Assembly: GCA_019454125.1 (NCBI GenBank)
Contig: CP075365.1
Span: 676,218-740,217, forward strand
Length of the DNA stretch: 64,000 nucleotides
Reading direction: 5' to 3'
Source: Fimbriimonadaceae bacterium
Lineage (GTDB): Bacteria; Armatimonadota; Fimbriimonadia; Fimbriimonadales; Fimbriimonadaceae
Shown one piece after another: positions 21,480 to 30,217 of this stretch; within the stretch, counting starts at the first letter, position 1; each line of letters opens with the position of its first letter. The translations under genes were made by a program, and so were the position numbers. The notes under the pieces were generated by a model, which ran no database searches, was not told the DNA's origin, and saw only the letters and a list, made by a program, of their open reading frames with translations.

Positions 21480-21683
21480 TTAAAAAGAAAGCATCGGTGC
21501 AGAGGGCCCTGAAAGGGCGGGCATCCGAACCTGCATTGTACCGGGCGTTCCTACCTCAGCGAAGGGACGGTTCACGAACCCCTTTCGCGGCAGGCCCGAA
21601 GTGCTGATAAAAGTTGTTGAACTTTCAAAAAGTTCTGAAACTGGAATGGGCCAGGCCCGGCCGCGCGGTAATATCCCAAGCAG

Positions 21684-22403
21684 GTGGTAGAAAGCGGGCC
21701 CCGGGCAGACGCCCTGGAAAAGGATCGGCGTCAGGCCGACATTCGCGAGATGTTCGGGAGGATCGCCCCGAAGTACGACCGCCTGAACTTCCTCCTCAGC
21801 TTCAGTCTCGACCGTTCTTGGCGGTCGCGGGCGGTGGAGCAGCTGGCCCTTTCGCCCGGGGACTCCGTGCTCGACGTCTGCTGCGGCACGGGCGACTTCC
21901 TCCTGCCTCTGCTGAAGGCGGTCGGTGAGGGGGGCAACGTGGTGGGTGTCGACTTCAGCTTCCCGATGCTAAGGCTCGCCGGCGGCAAGGTGCGGCCCCG
22001 CGCGGCCCTGGGCCTGGCCGACGCGCGGCGGCTGCCTTTCCAATCGGCCTCCTTCAACGCGGTCACGATGGGCTGGGGACTTCGGAACGTCGTGGACCGG
22101 GACGCGGCCCTGCGAGAGGTCTGCCGAGTCCTAAAGCCGGGCGGCCGGTTCGTTTGTCTAGACATGGCGGGCCGTTCTGAGGGGAAGCTCGACTTGCCTA
22201 GCAAGGTGTTCCATTGGGCCTCGCCCGCGCTGGGGCGGATCTTTGGGGAGCCCGAGGCCTATCGCTACCTGCCGGAGAGCACGCGCGGCTTCCCGACTCC
22301 CTCGGACCTCGCCGAGGAGTTCCGCAGGGCGGGCTTTGACGACGTCCGGGTGAAGACGGTCTTCGTCGGAGTGATCGCCATGCACCTGGGGGTGAAGCGG
22401 TGA
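21684..22403 (+). CDS. menG: Demethylmenaquinone methyltransferase
   Basis: 239 aa UbiE/MenG-family SAM methyltransferase: MFGRIAPKYDRLNFLLSFSLD near the N-terminus, SAM motif I LDVCCGTGDFLLPL, and the family motif GWGLRNVVDRDAALREVCRVLKPGG (in part). It performs the last step of menaquinone synthesis. The GTG start lies 9 nt after TAATAT with no SD (leaderless pattern). It overlaps the polyprenyl synthase gene by 4 nt, and that neighbour supports menaquinone rather than ubiquinone. Confidence 0.9.
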   Translation: MVESGPRADALEKDRRQADIREMFGRIAPKYDRLNFLLSFSLDRSWRSRAVEQLALSPGDSVLDVCCGTGDFLLPLLKAVGEGGNVVGVDFSFPMLRLAGGKVRPRAALGLADARRLPFQSASFNAVTMGWGLRNVVDRDAALREVCRVLKPGGRFVCLDMAGRSEGKLDLPSKVFHWASPALGRIFGEPEAYRYLPESTRGFPTPSDLAEEFRRAGFDDVRVKTVFVGVIAMHLGVKR

Positions 22404-23407
22404 GGCAACTGGGCCTTACGCGGCCGGCGAAGCCGGACGACGCGCTCTTGCGCGAGGCGGACAAGGCGCTCGAACGCATGGAAGCCGTCATGCGGCGCGA
22501 AGTAAAGAGCAAGGTCGAGACGGTCGACTTGGTCGGACTCAGCACGCTGCAGGCGGGCGGCAAGCGGCTCCGCCCCGCGCTCACCTATTTTTGTGGCAAG
22601 GCGAGCGATCCCGGCGTCTCCGAGGCGCGCCTGGCCGAGGTCGGCGCGTGCCTGGAGCTGATCCACACGGCCACGCTCGTCCACGACGACGTCATCGACC
22701 AGGCCGAGACCCGGCGCGGGAAGCGCACGGCTGCGAGCGAGTTCGGAAACACCGCGGCCGTCCTCTCTGGCGACGTGCTCCTCGCCCGGGCCATGCGCAT
22801 TTTGGCGATGGACGGCGACCTTGCCGTCATTCGCGCCGTCAGCGGCATGGTCGTCGAGATGGCCGAAGGAGAGGTCCGCGAGGTCGAGTGCCGGGGCCGT
22901 TTCGACCTGTCCGAAGACGACTATATGGCTGTGCTCCGAATGAAGACCGCCGCGTTCGTCGAGAATTGCTGCCAGGTGGGCGGGCTGGTCGCTTCCGCGC
23001 AGCCGGCCGTCATCGAGGCCCTTAAGGTTTACGGGAACTCGCTCGGCATGGCCTTCCAGATCGCGGACGACTTGCTCGACTATCAGGCCGAAGAGTCTGA
23101 ATCCGGCAAGCCGCGCGGCATCGACTTCCGTGAGGGCCAGGCCACGCTCCCCCTTATCTTGCTGCGGGAAAGCGCCTCCGGGGCGGACCTTGAGTACCTC
23201 CGGGCGCGGTTCGGCACGCCCGTCTCAGACGCCGAGTTCCAGCAGATCCGCAACTGGATGGTGGCGCACTGCGCCTTCGCCCGGGCAGAGGCGCTGGCGC
23301 TGGATTTCGTCGGCCACGCGCTCGGGGCGTTGGAGGCCCTGGAGCCTTCTCCCTATCGCGAAGGGCTGGCGTCGCTGGCCGAGTTCTCGGTCGCGCGGCG
23401 CTCGTGA
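22400..23407 (+). CDS. Polyprenyl diphosphate synthase (menaquinone side chain)
   Basis: 335 aa trans-prenyltransferase. First Asp-rich motif HDDVIDQAETRRGK, second motif QIADDLLDYQ, and GGKRLRPAL for isopentenyl diphosphate binding. Likely makes the heptaprenyl or octaprenyl chain for menaquinone, given its coupling with menG (4-nt overlap). Chain length cannot be read from the sequence; the residues before the first DD motif (ELIHTATLVHDD) lack bulky aromatics at the key positions, compatible with long products. Confidence 0.9.
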   Translation: MRQLGLTRPAKPDDALLREADKALERMEAVMRREVKSKVETVDLVGLSTLQAGGKRLRPALTYFCGKASDPGVSEARLAEVGACLELIHTATLVHDDVIDQAETRRGKRTAASEFGNTAAVLSGDVLLARAMRILAMDGDLAVIRAVSGMVVEMAEGEVREVECRGRFDLSEDDYMAVLRMKTAAFVENCCQVGGLVASAQPAVIEALKVYGNSLGMAFQIADDLLDYQAEESESGKPRGIDFREGQATLPLILLRESASGADLEYLRARFGTPVSDAEFQQIRNWMVAHCAFARAEALALDFVGHALGALEALEPSPYREGLASLAEFSVARRS

Positions 23408-24153
23408 AGCTGTACAGCCTTTATCTTCTGGACCTGGACGGTACGGTCTACCGGGGCAATGAGCCCGTCCCATACGCGCGTGAGACGCTCGAACGTTTGT
23501 TCACGCTGGGCGCGAAGCTTCGCTACATCACGAACAACTCCGCCGCCACGCGCGAAGGGGTGGCCCAGAAGCTGCGCGCGATGGGGATGCCGTGCGAAGA
23601 GTCGTGGGTCTATGGCTCAGGCCAGCTGGCCGTGCGCTATGCGCAAGATCAGGGCTATAAGCACGTACATACCTTCGCTGAACCTGCGCTAGAAGCAGCA
23701 TTTTGGGCGGCCGGCATCGATCCGTCGGCGGTCGAGGGGGCGGAGGCCGTCTTCGTCGGGATATGTCGGGGCATCACATACGAGAAGTTGGACGATGCCG
23801 CGCGGCTCGTCCGCGGGGGGGTGCCGTTCTTCGCCACGAACGCCGACCCCACCTATCCGATGCCGGGAGGGCGGTTGCAGCCAGGGAGTGGCGCGATCGT
23901 TGCCGCGGTCGAGCGCGCTTCGGGCGTCTCGCCGCGCGTGCTCGGGAAGCCGGCCCCGGACCTTCTGGAGTGGGCGATGGACGAGACGGGCGTCGCTCCC
24001 GGCGAAGCGCTCGTCGTGGGCGACCGCGTCGACACCGACATAGACGCGGGCCGGGCCGCCGGTTGCGACACCTTCTTGGTGCTGACCGGGGTCACGGAGC
24101 GGATTCCCGAGGGCCAGGCGGGCGCGCCCGATATGCGCGGCCTGCTTCCCTAG
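23404..24153 (+). CDS. HAD-family phosphatase (NagD-like)
   Basis: 249 aa, GTG start overlapping the previous stop (GTGA). HAD motif I LLDLDGTVYRGNEPV, motif II ITNNSAAT, motif III Lys in LGKPAPD, motif IV VVGDRVDTDI. The type IIA cap and overall length match NagD/p-nitrophenyl phosphatase proteins. The substrate is unknown; a sugar or nucleotide monophosphate is usual. Its position suggests co-expression with quinone and epimerase genes rather than a shared pathway. Confidence 0.88.
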   Translation: MKLYSLYLLDLDGTVYRGNEPVPYARETLERLFTLGAKLRYITNNSAATREGVAQKLRAMGMPCEESWVYGSGQLAVRYAQDQGYKHVHTFAEPALEAAFWAAGIDPSAVEGAEAVFVGICRGITYEKLDDAARLVRGGVPFFATNADPTYPMPGGRLQPGSGAIVAAVERASGVSPRVLGKPAPDLLEWAMDETGVAPGEALVVGDRVDTDIDAGRAAGCDTFLVLTGVTERIPEGQAGAPDMRGLLP

Positions 24154-24169
24154 GTAGCATTCTTTCCGC

Positions 24170-25210
24170 ATGGAGATCCGCTTCCAGACCGTGCGGTTGA
24201 ACAAGCGGTTCCCGCTTCAGATCAGCCGCGGGACGTCGGCCGGGTCAGAAAACCTCTACGTTTATATCGACTGGGACGGGGTGACCGGGATCGGGGAATG
24301 TGCCCCGGGCATCTCGGAAGAGGATCCGCCCTGTGGCAGCCTGATAGAGCCGCTGGAGCGGCTCTTCCGCGACCACGCGATGCAGGGGCCGGAACGGATC
24401 TGGGCGGTGGGCCACGAGGCGGGCGTGCCGAGTTGGGCGCTTGCCGGGCTCGACGTCGCCTATTGGGACTGGCTCGCCAAAAAGGCCAACTTGCCGCTTC
24501 ACAGGTTGCTCGGATTGGCGAAACCCACGGTGCCGACGAGCGTGACGGTGGGGATCAACCCGCCGGACGTCGTGACATTCCGCTGTCGCGACTGGGTCGA
24601 GCGCTTTTCCCCTCGATTTGTGAAGCTCAAACTGGGGAGCCCTGCGGGAATCGAGGCGGACCAGGCGGCCTATGAAGCGGCGGAGACGGCCCTGGCCGGG
24701 ACAGGCGCCAGCCTCCGCGTCGACGCCAACGGCGGCTGGAACCTGGCGGACGCGAAAACAATGCTCAAGTGGCTGGCAGGGCGGGGGTGCGACTACGTCG
24801 AGCAACCTCTGGCGGCGGGAACCGAGGATATGCTGCCCGAGCTCCTTGAGGGCAGGCTCTTGCCCGTGTTCTTGGATGAATCCATTCGCACCAGCCGCGA
24901 TGTGGTCCGGCACAGCGCCTCTTGCGACGGTGTGAACCTCAAGCTCATGAAGACAGGGGGGATCACCGAAGCGATGCGCGTGATCGGCGTGGCGCGCGCC
25001 CATGGCTTGCAGACCATGATCGGCTGTATGGGAGAGAGCAGCGTGGCGATCGGCGCGGCCGCCTCGATAAGCGGCATCATTGATCACATCGATTTGGATT
25101 CACACCTGAACCTGGAGCCCGACCCCGCCACCGGTTTGGACTGGAAAGAGGGCATGACCATGCCCTCCGACGCCCCCGGCCACGGGTGCTGGCCGAGGGA
25201 GGCGCGATGA
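24170..25210 (+). CDS. Enolase-superfamily epimerase (dipeptide epimerase / DgcA-like)
   Basis: 346 aa. Muconate lactonising-type barrel with the KxK motif VKLKLGS, metal ligands in RVDANGGW, DYVEQPL and FLDESIRT, and the opposite-face Lys in NLKLMKTGG. This set matches L-Ala-D/L-Glu epimerases (YcjG) and the related N-acetyl-D-glutamate racemase DgcA. The next gene is a DUF1611 protein, the usual partner of DgcA, which favours an acylated D-glutamate substrate (inference). TAGCAT ends 9 nt before the ATG (leaderless pattern). Confidence 0.85.
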   Translation: MEIRFQTVRLNKRFPLQISRGTSAGSENLYVYIDWDGVTGIGECAPGISEEDPPCGSLIEPLERLFRDHAMQGPERIWAVGHEAGVPSWALAGLDVAYWDWLAKKANLPLHRLLGLAKPTVPTSVTVGINPPDVVTFRCRDWVERFSPRFVKLKLGSPAGIEADQAAYEAAETALAGTGASLRVDANGGWNLADAKTMLKWLAGRGCDYVEQPLAAGTEDMLPELLEGRLLPVFLDESIRTSRDVVRHSASCDGVNLKLMKTGGITEAMRVIGVARAHGLQTMIGCMGESSVAIGAAASISGIIDHIDLDSHLNLEPDPATGLDWKEGMTMPSDAPGHGCWPREAR

Positions 25211-26235
25211 TCCAGCCGCAACACCGCCTCGCGCTCTATATGGCGGGCGCGTTCGAGGAGGATACGGGCAAGATGGGCCTGGGAGTCTTGCGCTATTCGC
25301 GCAATGAAGTCGTGGCCGTCGTCGACCCCGCCCACGCAGGCGACGACCTTAGACACCTTTCTGGCGTCGACCGCGACGCGCCGATTGTGGCGACCGTCGG
25401 GGAAGCGGCCGCATTGGGAGCGGACGTCCTCGTGCTCGGTATTGCGCCCTCGGGCGGTCGCATCCCCCAGGCCTGGTGGCCGGTGATGGACGATGCGGTG
25501 GCACTCGGCTTGAGCCTGGTCAACGGCCTCCACGACCGCCTCGGCCCGCGCTATCCGAACTTGGCGAGCGGGCAGTTCGTCTGGGACGTCCGCGTCGAGC
25601 CGTCGGGACTCGGGGTCAGCCAGGGCCGGACGCGGCTGCTCAAGAACCGCCGGGTGCTGTTCGTGGGTTCGGACATGAGCGTCGGCAAGATGACGGCCGG
25701 GCTCGAGACCTTAAAAGCCGCCCGCGACAGAGGGATCCCGACAGGGTTCGTCGCCACCGGCCAGATCGGCATTGTCATCACGGGGGCGGGCATCCCCCTC
25801 GACGCCGTCCGCGTCGACTATGCGGCCGGCGCCATCGAGGCCGAGACTTTGAAGCACGAAGGCTGCGAGATTGTACTGGTCGAGGGCCAAGGGGCGTTTA
25901 TCCATCCGAGCAGCACGAGCCCGTTGCCCTTGTTGCGCGGCTCGCAACCGACCCACCTGGTCCTTTGCCACCGGGCCGGGATGAAGACGCTCGGCAAGTT
26001 GCCCTGGGTCGAGATCCCGCCGCTCCGCGCCCTCGCCGAGCTGAACGAGACGGTCGCCGAGGCGGCCGGCGTCTTCCAACGCCCGCGGACGGTGGCGGTC
26101 GCGCTGAACACGGCCCACATGAGCGCAGCGGAAGCGGAGCGCGCCGTCCAGGAAGCAAAAGAGGCCACGTGCCTGCCGGCCTGTGACCCCGTCCGCCATG
26201 GGGCGGAGGTTCTTCTCGACGCGATCCTAGCCTAG
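25207..26235 (+). CDS. DUF1611 protein (DgcN-like D-glutamate N-acetyltransferase candidate)
   Basis: 342 aa from the ATG that overlaps the epimerase stop (ATGA). N-terminal Rossmann-like half (LALYMAGAFEEDTGKMGLGVLRY) and a C-terminal P-loop-like half, FVGSDMSVGKMTAGLETLK, the COG3367 signature. Characterised DgcN proteins acetylate D-glutamate, and DgcA then racemises the product. The C-terminal region also has VLVEGQGAFIHPSSTS. The stop overlaps the stop of the convergent NlpC gene. Activity is inferred from family and neighbour only. Confidence 0.8.
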   Translation: MIQPQHRLALYMAGAFEEDTGKMGLGVLRYSRNEVVAVVDPAHAGDDLRHLSGVDRDAPIVATVGEAAALGADVLVLGIAPSGGRIPQAWWPVMDDAVALGLSLVNGLHDRLGPRYPNLASGQFVWDVRVEPSGLGVSQGRTRLLKNRRVLFVGSDMSVGKMTAGLETLKAARDRGIPTGFVATGQIGIVITGAGIPLDAVRVDYAAGAIEAETLKHEGCEIVLVEGQGAFIHPSSTSPLPLLRGSQPTHLVLCHRAGMKTLGKLPWVEIPPLRALAELNETVAEAAGVFQRPRTVAVALNTAHMSAAEAERAVQEAKEATCLPACDPVRHGAEVLLDAILA

Positions 26236-26978
26236 TCGCGGCGGGCCGCGACGAGGATCTTTCGCCACGAGGGCTTAGCTAGGTCGTCGGTCTGCACACC
26301 TTTGCGGCCAGAACTTGAGTGGATGAAGTAGGCGCGCCCGTCGCCCTGGAAGCCAAGGAAGATGCCGGTGTGGCCGATCTTGCCGCGCTTGCTCTCCCAG
26401 AAATAGAGCCGGTCGCCTGGCAGCAGGTCTTCGAGCCGCTCCACCGGCTTGCCGACCAGAGCCTGCTCGGCTGCCGTCCGGGGGAGGTCTACCCCGATCT
26501 TTCCGAAGAGCTGCTGGACGAAGCCGCTGCAGTCGACGCCGTTGTTCAGGCTGTTGCCGCCCCAGACGTAAGGGGTGCCGATATAGTTAAAGCTGTACTG
26601 CAGCATCTGCTGCTTTTCCGGGTCGTTGGCGCGGACGGCCACGCCGCCTCGCGAGGTGGTGTTGCCCCTACTGACAGGCTGGTTGATCCGAACGTCATAG
26701 GGGAGCCGCGCGACCTTGTCCGCCTCGATGAACCCGCTGCGACCGTTCTGCAACACGACCGAGAGCCAGCCTTCATGCTTGGTGGCGTTCACGATCAGGT
26801 ACTGGAACTTCTTGGTCCTATAGTAGATCTTGCCCTTCGGGCTGGCGCTGGCATGGATGGCGGCCACGTCGACGGCCTGGCCGAGCTTGCCGATCACCTT
26901 GCCGCCACTCGCACCGGCCGTCTGGCCAAAGCACAGTGCACAAAGGAAAACCAATAGGGAGAGCAAGCCAATCCTCAT
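26232..26978 (-). CDS. NlpC/P60 cell-wall hydrolase with SH3-like domain
   Basis: Start taken at the ATG giving the signal peptide MRIGLLSLLVFLCALCFG; an upstream ATG at 27002 adds eight residues. An SH3b-like region (residues about 30-90) precedes the NlpC/P60 papain-fold: PYVWGGNSLNNGVDCSGFVQ (catalytic Cys), KIGHTGIFLG (His) and AYFIHSSSG (third polar residue). Such enzymes cut D-gamma-Glu-DAP bonds in peptidoglycan. Lies 40 nt after purQ on the same strand. Exported to the periplasm or cell wall. Confidence 0.9.
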   Translation of the reverse strand: MRIGLLSLLVFLCALCFGQTAGASGGKVIGKLGQAVDVAAIHASASPKGKIYYRTKKFQYLIVNATKHEGWLSVVLQNGRSGFIEADKVARLPYDVRINQPVSRGNTTSRGGVAVRANDPEKQQMLQYSFNYIGTPYVWGGNSLNNGVDCSGFVQQLFGKIGVDLPRTAAEQALVGKPVERLEDLLPGDRLYFWESKRGKIGHTGIFLGFQGDGRAYFIHSSSGRKGVQTDDLAKPSWRKILVAARRD

Positions 26979-27017
26979 AGCTCTGGTTTCGATTATCGGC
27001 ACGAACGGCCTGCGAGT

Positions 27018-27701
27018 CTACCTGGCCAGGACCGTTGCGAAGCCTTGCAGGATCAGACGTCCGTCGGTCGAACCTAAGTTCGCACGGCTCGCCCGTTCTG
27101 GGTGCGGCATCATCCCGAGAACGTTTCGAGCCGGGTTAAAGACGCCCGCGATGTCGTTCGCGGAACCGTTCGGATTGATCGGCTGGGCGGGGTCCGGCCC
27201 GGCGACGTACCGGAACGCGACCAAGCCTTCGCCCTCGATCCTGCGAAGGTCTTCCTCGCCGGCCGTGAAGCGGCCCTCGTTGTGGGCGATCGGAATCTGC
27301 AGGGGCCGGTCGACCGCCTCGGTCCAGATGGACCCCCGCTCTTCGGCCCGGATCCAGACGTCGCGGCACACGAACCGCAGGCCCCGGTTCTTGAGCAACG
27401 CCCCGGAGAGGATGCCCGCCTCACAGAGGACCTGGAACCCGTTGCAGGCGCCTAGGACGGGGCGCCCCTCTTGGGCGAACCGCTTGACCTCGTCCATGAT
27501 CGGCGCCCGCGCCGCGATCGCCCCGCCTCGCAGATAGTCGCCATAGCTGAAGCCGCCAGGCAGGAAGACGCCCTCGAAGCCGGCCAGGCTCGCCTCCTCG
27601 TGCCAGACGTATTCGGCCTGAAACCCCATGTCGTCGCGCAGGGCGTGGAGCGCGTCCTGGTCGCAGTTCGCGCCGGGAAACCGGACGACCGCGATCCTCA
27701 A
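27018..27701 (-). CDS. purQ: Phosphoribosylformylglycinamidine synthase, glutaminase subunit
   Basis: 227 aa. TTG start at 27701 that overlaps the purS TGA (TTGA) and gives LRIAVVRFPGANCDQD, the conserved PurQ N-terminus. The class I glutamine amidotransferase nucleophile lies in VLGACNGFQVLCEAG, and the His in GMMPHPERA. It supplies ammonia to PurL in step 4 of purine synthesis. PurL itself is not in the window. Confidence 0.94.
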   Translation of the reverse strand: MRIAVVRFPGANCDQDALHALRDDMGFQAEYVWHEEASLAGFEGVFLPGGFSYGDYLRGGAIAARAPIMDEVKRFAQEGRPVLGACNGFQVLCEAGILSGALLKNRGLRFVCRDVWIRAEERGSIWTEAVDRPLQIPIAHNEGRFTAGEEDLRRIEGEGLVAFRYVAGPDPAQPINPNGSANDIAGVFNPARNVLGMMPHPERASRANLGSTDGRLILQGFATVLAR

Positions 27702-27928
27702 GCGAGGACCTCGTAGCGATAGTCCTCGATCACGGGGTTTGCGAGCAGACGGTCGCACATCGCCTTCACTTTGGCCTCGTCGAACTCGGGCATCTGCAGG
27801 TCGACCACCTTTCCGATCTTCACTTCCTCGACCTCCGGGTAGCCAAGCTTCCGCAGCGAGCCGAGGACCGTCCGGCCCGCCGAATCCAGGAGCCCTTGCT
27901 TGAGCATCACCGTCACCCGCACTTTCAC
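27698..27928 (-). CDS. purS: Phosphoribosylformylglycinamidine synthase subunit PurS
   Basis: 76 aa; start at GTG 27928 (or the adjacent GTG 27931). VRVTVMLKQGLLDSAGRTV, LGYPEVEEVKIGKVVDLQM and the final NPVIEDYRYEVL are the PurS hallmarks. It bridges PurL and PurQ in the three-part FGAM synthase. The longer upstream frame is not coding. It is translationally coupled to purQ by a 4-nt overlap. Confidence 0.93.
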   Translation of the reverse strand: MKVRVTVMLKQGLLDSAGRTVLGSLRKLGYPEVEEVKIGKVVDLQMPEFDEAKVKAMCDRLLANPVIEDYRYEVLA

Positions 27929-28055
27929 CACGCCCCGATTTTGACAGCGATCTCCCCTAAATCGGGGGTGCCGGAAAAAAGACCTGAAAAGACGGAAACG
28001 GCCGAACGTCCCGACCGTCCGACCAACGTCTCCTACACTGGAGGGGGAGCAGAAG

Positions 28056-28406
28056 ATGTTCACGGTAGCGAGTCTGGGTGTTGCGACCTTATGCGTCGGC
28101 TTCTCGGCGCCTAGGGCGGAGGCTTTCCGCAAGCCTGTCCTGAATCCAGAAGTCTTCTTCTTCCCGTTGCAGATCCCGGGTGTCGCCCCGGCCACGGTTT
28201 TCACTTGGACTTCTGGGACGACGACCCTGACCATTCGTTTCGGGTCCTCTGACGGCCCGGCCGCGCTCGTTCCCCTGCAGTGCGACGTCCTTGCACTGAC
28301 CCCTCAGGACGTGTGCGCCGAGGCGTGGGCAAGGCGGGCGAGCGAGTCCTTCTGGAGCCGATTGGACGCGATCCGCGCGGTCGAACCGGCCGTCACCGGC
28401 TTCTGA
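28056..28406 (+). CDS. Small secreted hypothetical protein
   Basis: 116 aa, ATG after a strong purine-rich SD (GGAGGGGGAGCAGAAG). N-terminal signal MFTVASLGVATLCVGFSAPRA, then a short beta-like stretch (VFTWTSGTTTLTIRFGS) and a helical end (AEAWARRASESFW). Two cysteines outside the signal. Divergent from purS, 60 nt before the ABC exporter gene. No family recognised. Confidence 0.6.
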   Translation: MFTVASLGVATLCVGFSAPRAEAFRKPVLNPEVFFFPLQIPGVAPATVFTWTSGTTTLTIRFGSSDGPAALVPLQCDVLALTPQDVCAEAWARRASESFWSRLDAIRAVEPAVTGF

Positions 28407-28465
28407 GGGCCGCGCCTTATCCCGGCACTGCCCGTCCCTTCGCGCCACACTAGCTTCGCGACCCC

Positions 28466-30217
28466 ATGCGCGCGCTGTTCCGTAGACTAGACCCCCGCAT
28501 CACCGCCGACCTGCGCAAGCAGAAGGTGCCGATCAGCAAGGGGCTCGCCTGCGTGGCGGTCTCGGGGCTCCTTGCGGCGGCGGTCATTCCCCTGACTAAG
28601 TTCGCGGTCGGGGCGATCAACCGCGCGGACCTGCCCACCCTCGGCATCGTCTGCCTCGCGGTCGTCGGCGTCTTTGGCCTCAAATACTTCTTCACCCGGG
28701 GGCAGACTTACTTCTTGGGCCTGGCCGCTGCCCGGCTCGGGACAGACCTGCGCCGCCGCCTCTTCGCAAAGCTGCAGCGCCTGCCCGTCGCCTACTTCAA
28801 CAACAAGCGCGAGGGAGCGTTGCAAAGCGTGCTGAGCAACGACACGAACGTTTATCAGAACGCGGTCACCCTCATCCGCGATAGTATCGACGGGCCCGCC
28901 AAGGCGGTCCTCGCACTTGGCGCTGTGTTCATGATGAACTGGCAGCTGGCCCTGGTCGCCTTCGCGTTCGTGCCCGTCATCGCGTGGTTCGTGCACCAGA
29001 ACGGCAAGCGGTTGAAGCGGGCACAGGCCCAGTTGCAGGACGACCTCGCAGACCTCACCGCCGTCAGTCAGGAGGCGATCGCGGGCCAGCGGGTGGTGAA
29101 GGCTTTCGCGGCGGAGAGCCAGGTGCGGGCGATCTTCGAACGCTATCTCGACCGGCAACTTGCCAGCCAGGACTACGCGATCCGCAAGACGGCGCAGCTC
29201 CGGCCGATGGTGGAACTAATCGGTGCGGTCTCCCTGGCCGCGATCCTCTACCTCTGCGGGGTGTTCGCGAAGGCTGGCATCCTCGCGGTGGAAGACATCG
29301 TCGCCCTGACGCTCGCCCTCGACCTCGTGAACCAGGGCATGCGCAGCGTCGCGAACGTAAACGGCGTTTACAACCAGGTCCAGGCGGCGGCGGACCGCAT
29401 CCACCGAGAGGTGCTCGACGTGCCGGAGGAATCTCACGGGCAGACCGGCCAGCGAACCTTGCCCAAGCCGAGCGGCCGCATCGAGTTCGAGAACGTGACT
29501 TTTGAGTACCCCGACGGCACCCGCGCCCTCGACCAGGTCAGCTTTGTGATCGAGCCCGGCACCTCGCTCGCGCTGGTCGGGCCGAGCGGGGCCGGGAAGA
29601 GCACCATCGCCGACCTCCTCTTGCGGTTTTACGACCCGACTTCGGGCCGGGTCCTCTTCGACGGCGTCGACTTGCGCGAGCTCGACACGAGTTGGTACCG
29701 CTCGAATTTTGGAGTCGTGCCGCAGAGCACGTTCCTTTTCGCGGGCACGATTGCGGACAATCTCCGGTTAGCCGCACCCGAGGCGGACCAGTCGCGCATC
29801 AAGGAAGCGGCCTGCCTGGCCCACGCCCACGACTTCATCTCCTCGACCCCGGAGGGTTACGGCACGGTGCTCGGGGAGCGCGGCGTGCGCTTGAGCGGGG
29901 GCGAGGGACAGCGCCTCGCCATCGCCCGCGCCTTGGTGCGCGATCCCCTCGTCCTGCTGCTCGACGAGGCGACAAGCAATCTGGACGCGGTGAGCGAGCA
30001 GGCGGTCACGGAGGCGCTGGACGAAGCCATGCGCCGCCGCACGACCCTCTTCATCGCCCACCGGCTCACCACGGCGGCCCGCGCCGACCGCATCGCCGTG
30101 CTCCGGAAGGGGCGCATCGTCGAGCTGGGCTCCCATGCCGATCTCATGGCCTCGGGCGGCGCCTACGCGGGAATGTTCCGCGCGTTCACGAGCGGGATGA
30201 TCGACGCCGATGTCTGA
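28466..30217 (+). CDS. ABC exporter, MsbA-type fused permease-ATPase
   Basis: 583 aa. N-terminal transmembrane domain of about six helices (residues 20-300), then the ATPase: Walker A GPSGAGKST, signature LSGGEGQR, Walker B VLLLDEATS and the H-loop FIAHRL. Works as a dimer; likely flips lipid or exports a small molecule, with MsbA/lipid A as one possibility in a diderm. Begins 9 nt after TAGCTT with no SD (leaderless pattern). Overlaps the next ABC ATPase gene by 8 nt. Confidence 0.9.
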   Translation: MRALFRRLDPRITADLRKQKVPISKGLACVAVSGLLAAAVIPLTKFAVGAINRADLPTLGIVCLAVVGVFGLKYFFTRGQTYFLGLAAARLGTDLRRRLFAKLQRLPVAYFNNKREGALQSVLSNDTNVYQNAVTLIRDSIDGPAKAVLALGAVFMMNWQLALVAFAFVPVIAWFVHQNGKRLKRAQAQLQDDLADLTAVSQEAIAGQRVVKAFAAESQVRAIFERYLDRQLASQDYAIRKTAQLRPMVELIGAVSLAAILYLCGVFAKAGILAVEDIVALTLALDLVNQGMRSVANVNGVYNQVQAAADRIHREVLDVPEESHGQTGQRTLPKPSGRIEFENVTFEYPDGTRALDQVSFVIEPGTSLALVGPSGAGKSTIADLLLRFYDPTSGRVLFDGVDLRELDTSWYRSNFGVVPQSTFLFAGTIADNLRLAAPEADQSRIKEAACLAHAHDFISSTPEGYGTVLGERGVRLSGGEGQRLAIARALVRDPLVLLLDEATSNLDAVSEQAVTEALDEAMRRRTTLFIAHRLTTAARADRIAVLRKGRIVELGSHADLMASGGAYAGMFRAFTSGMIDADV

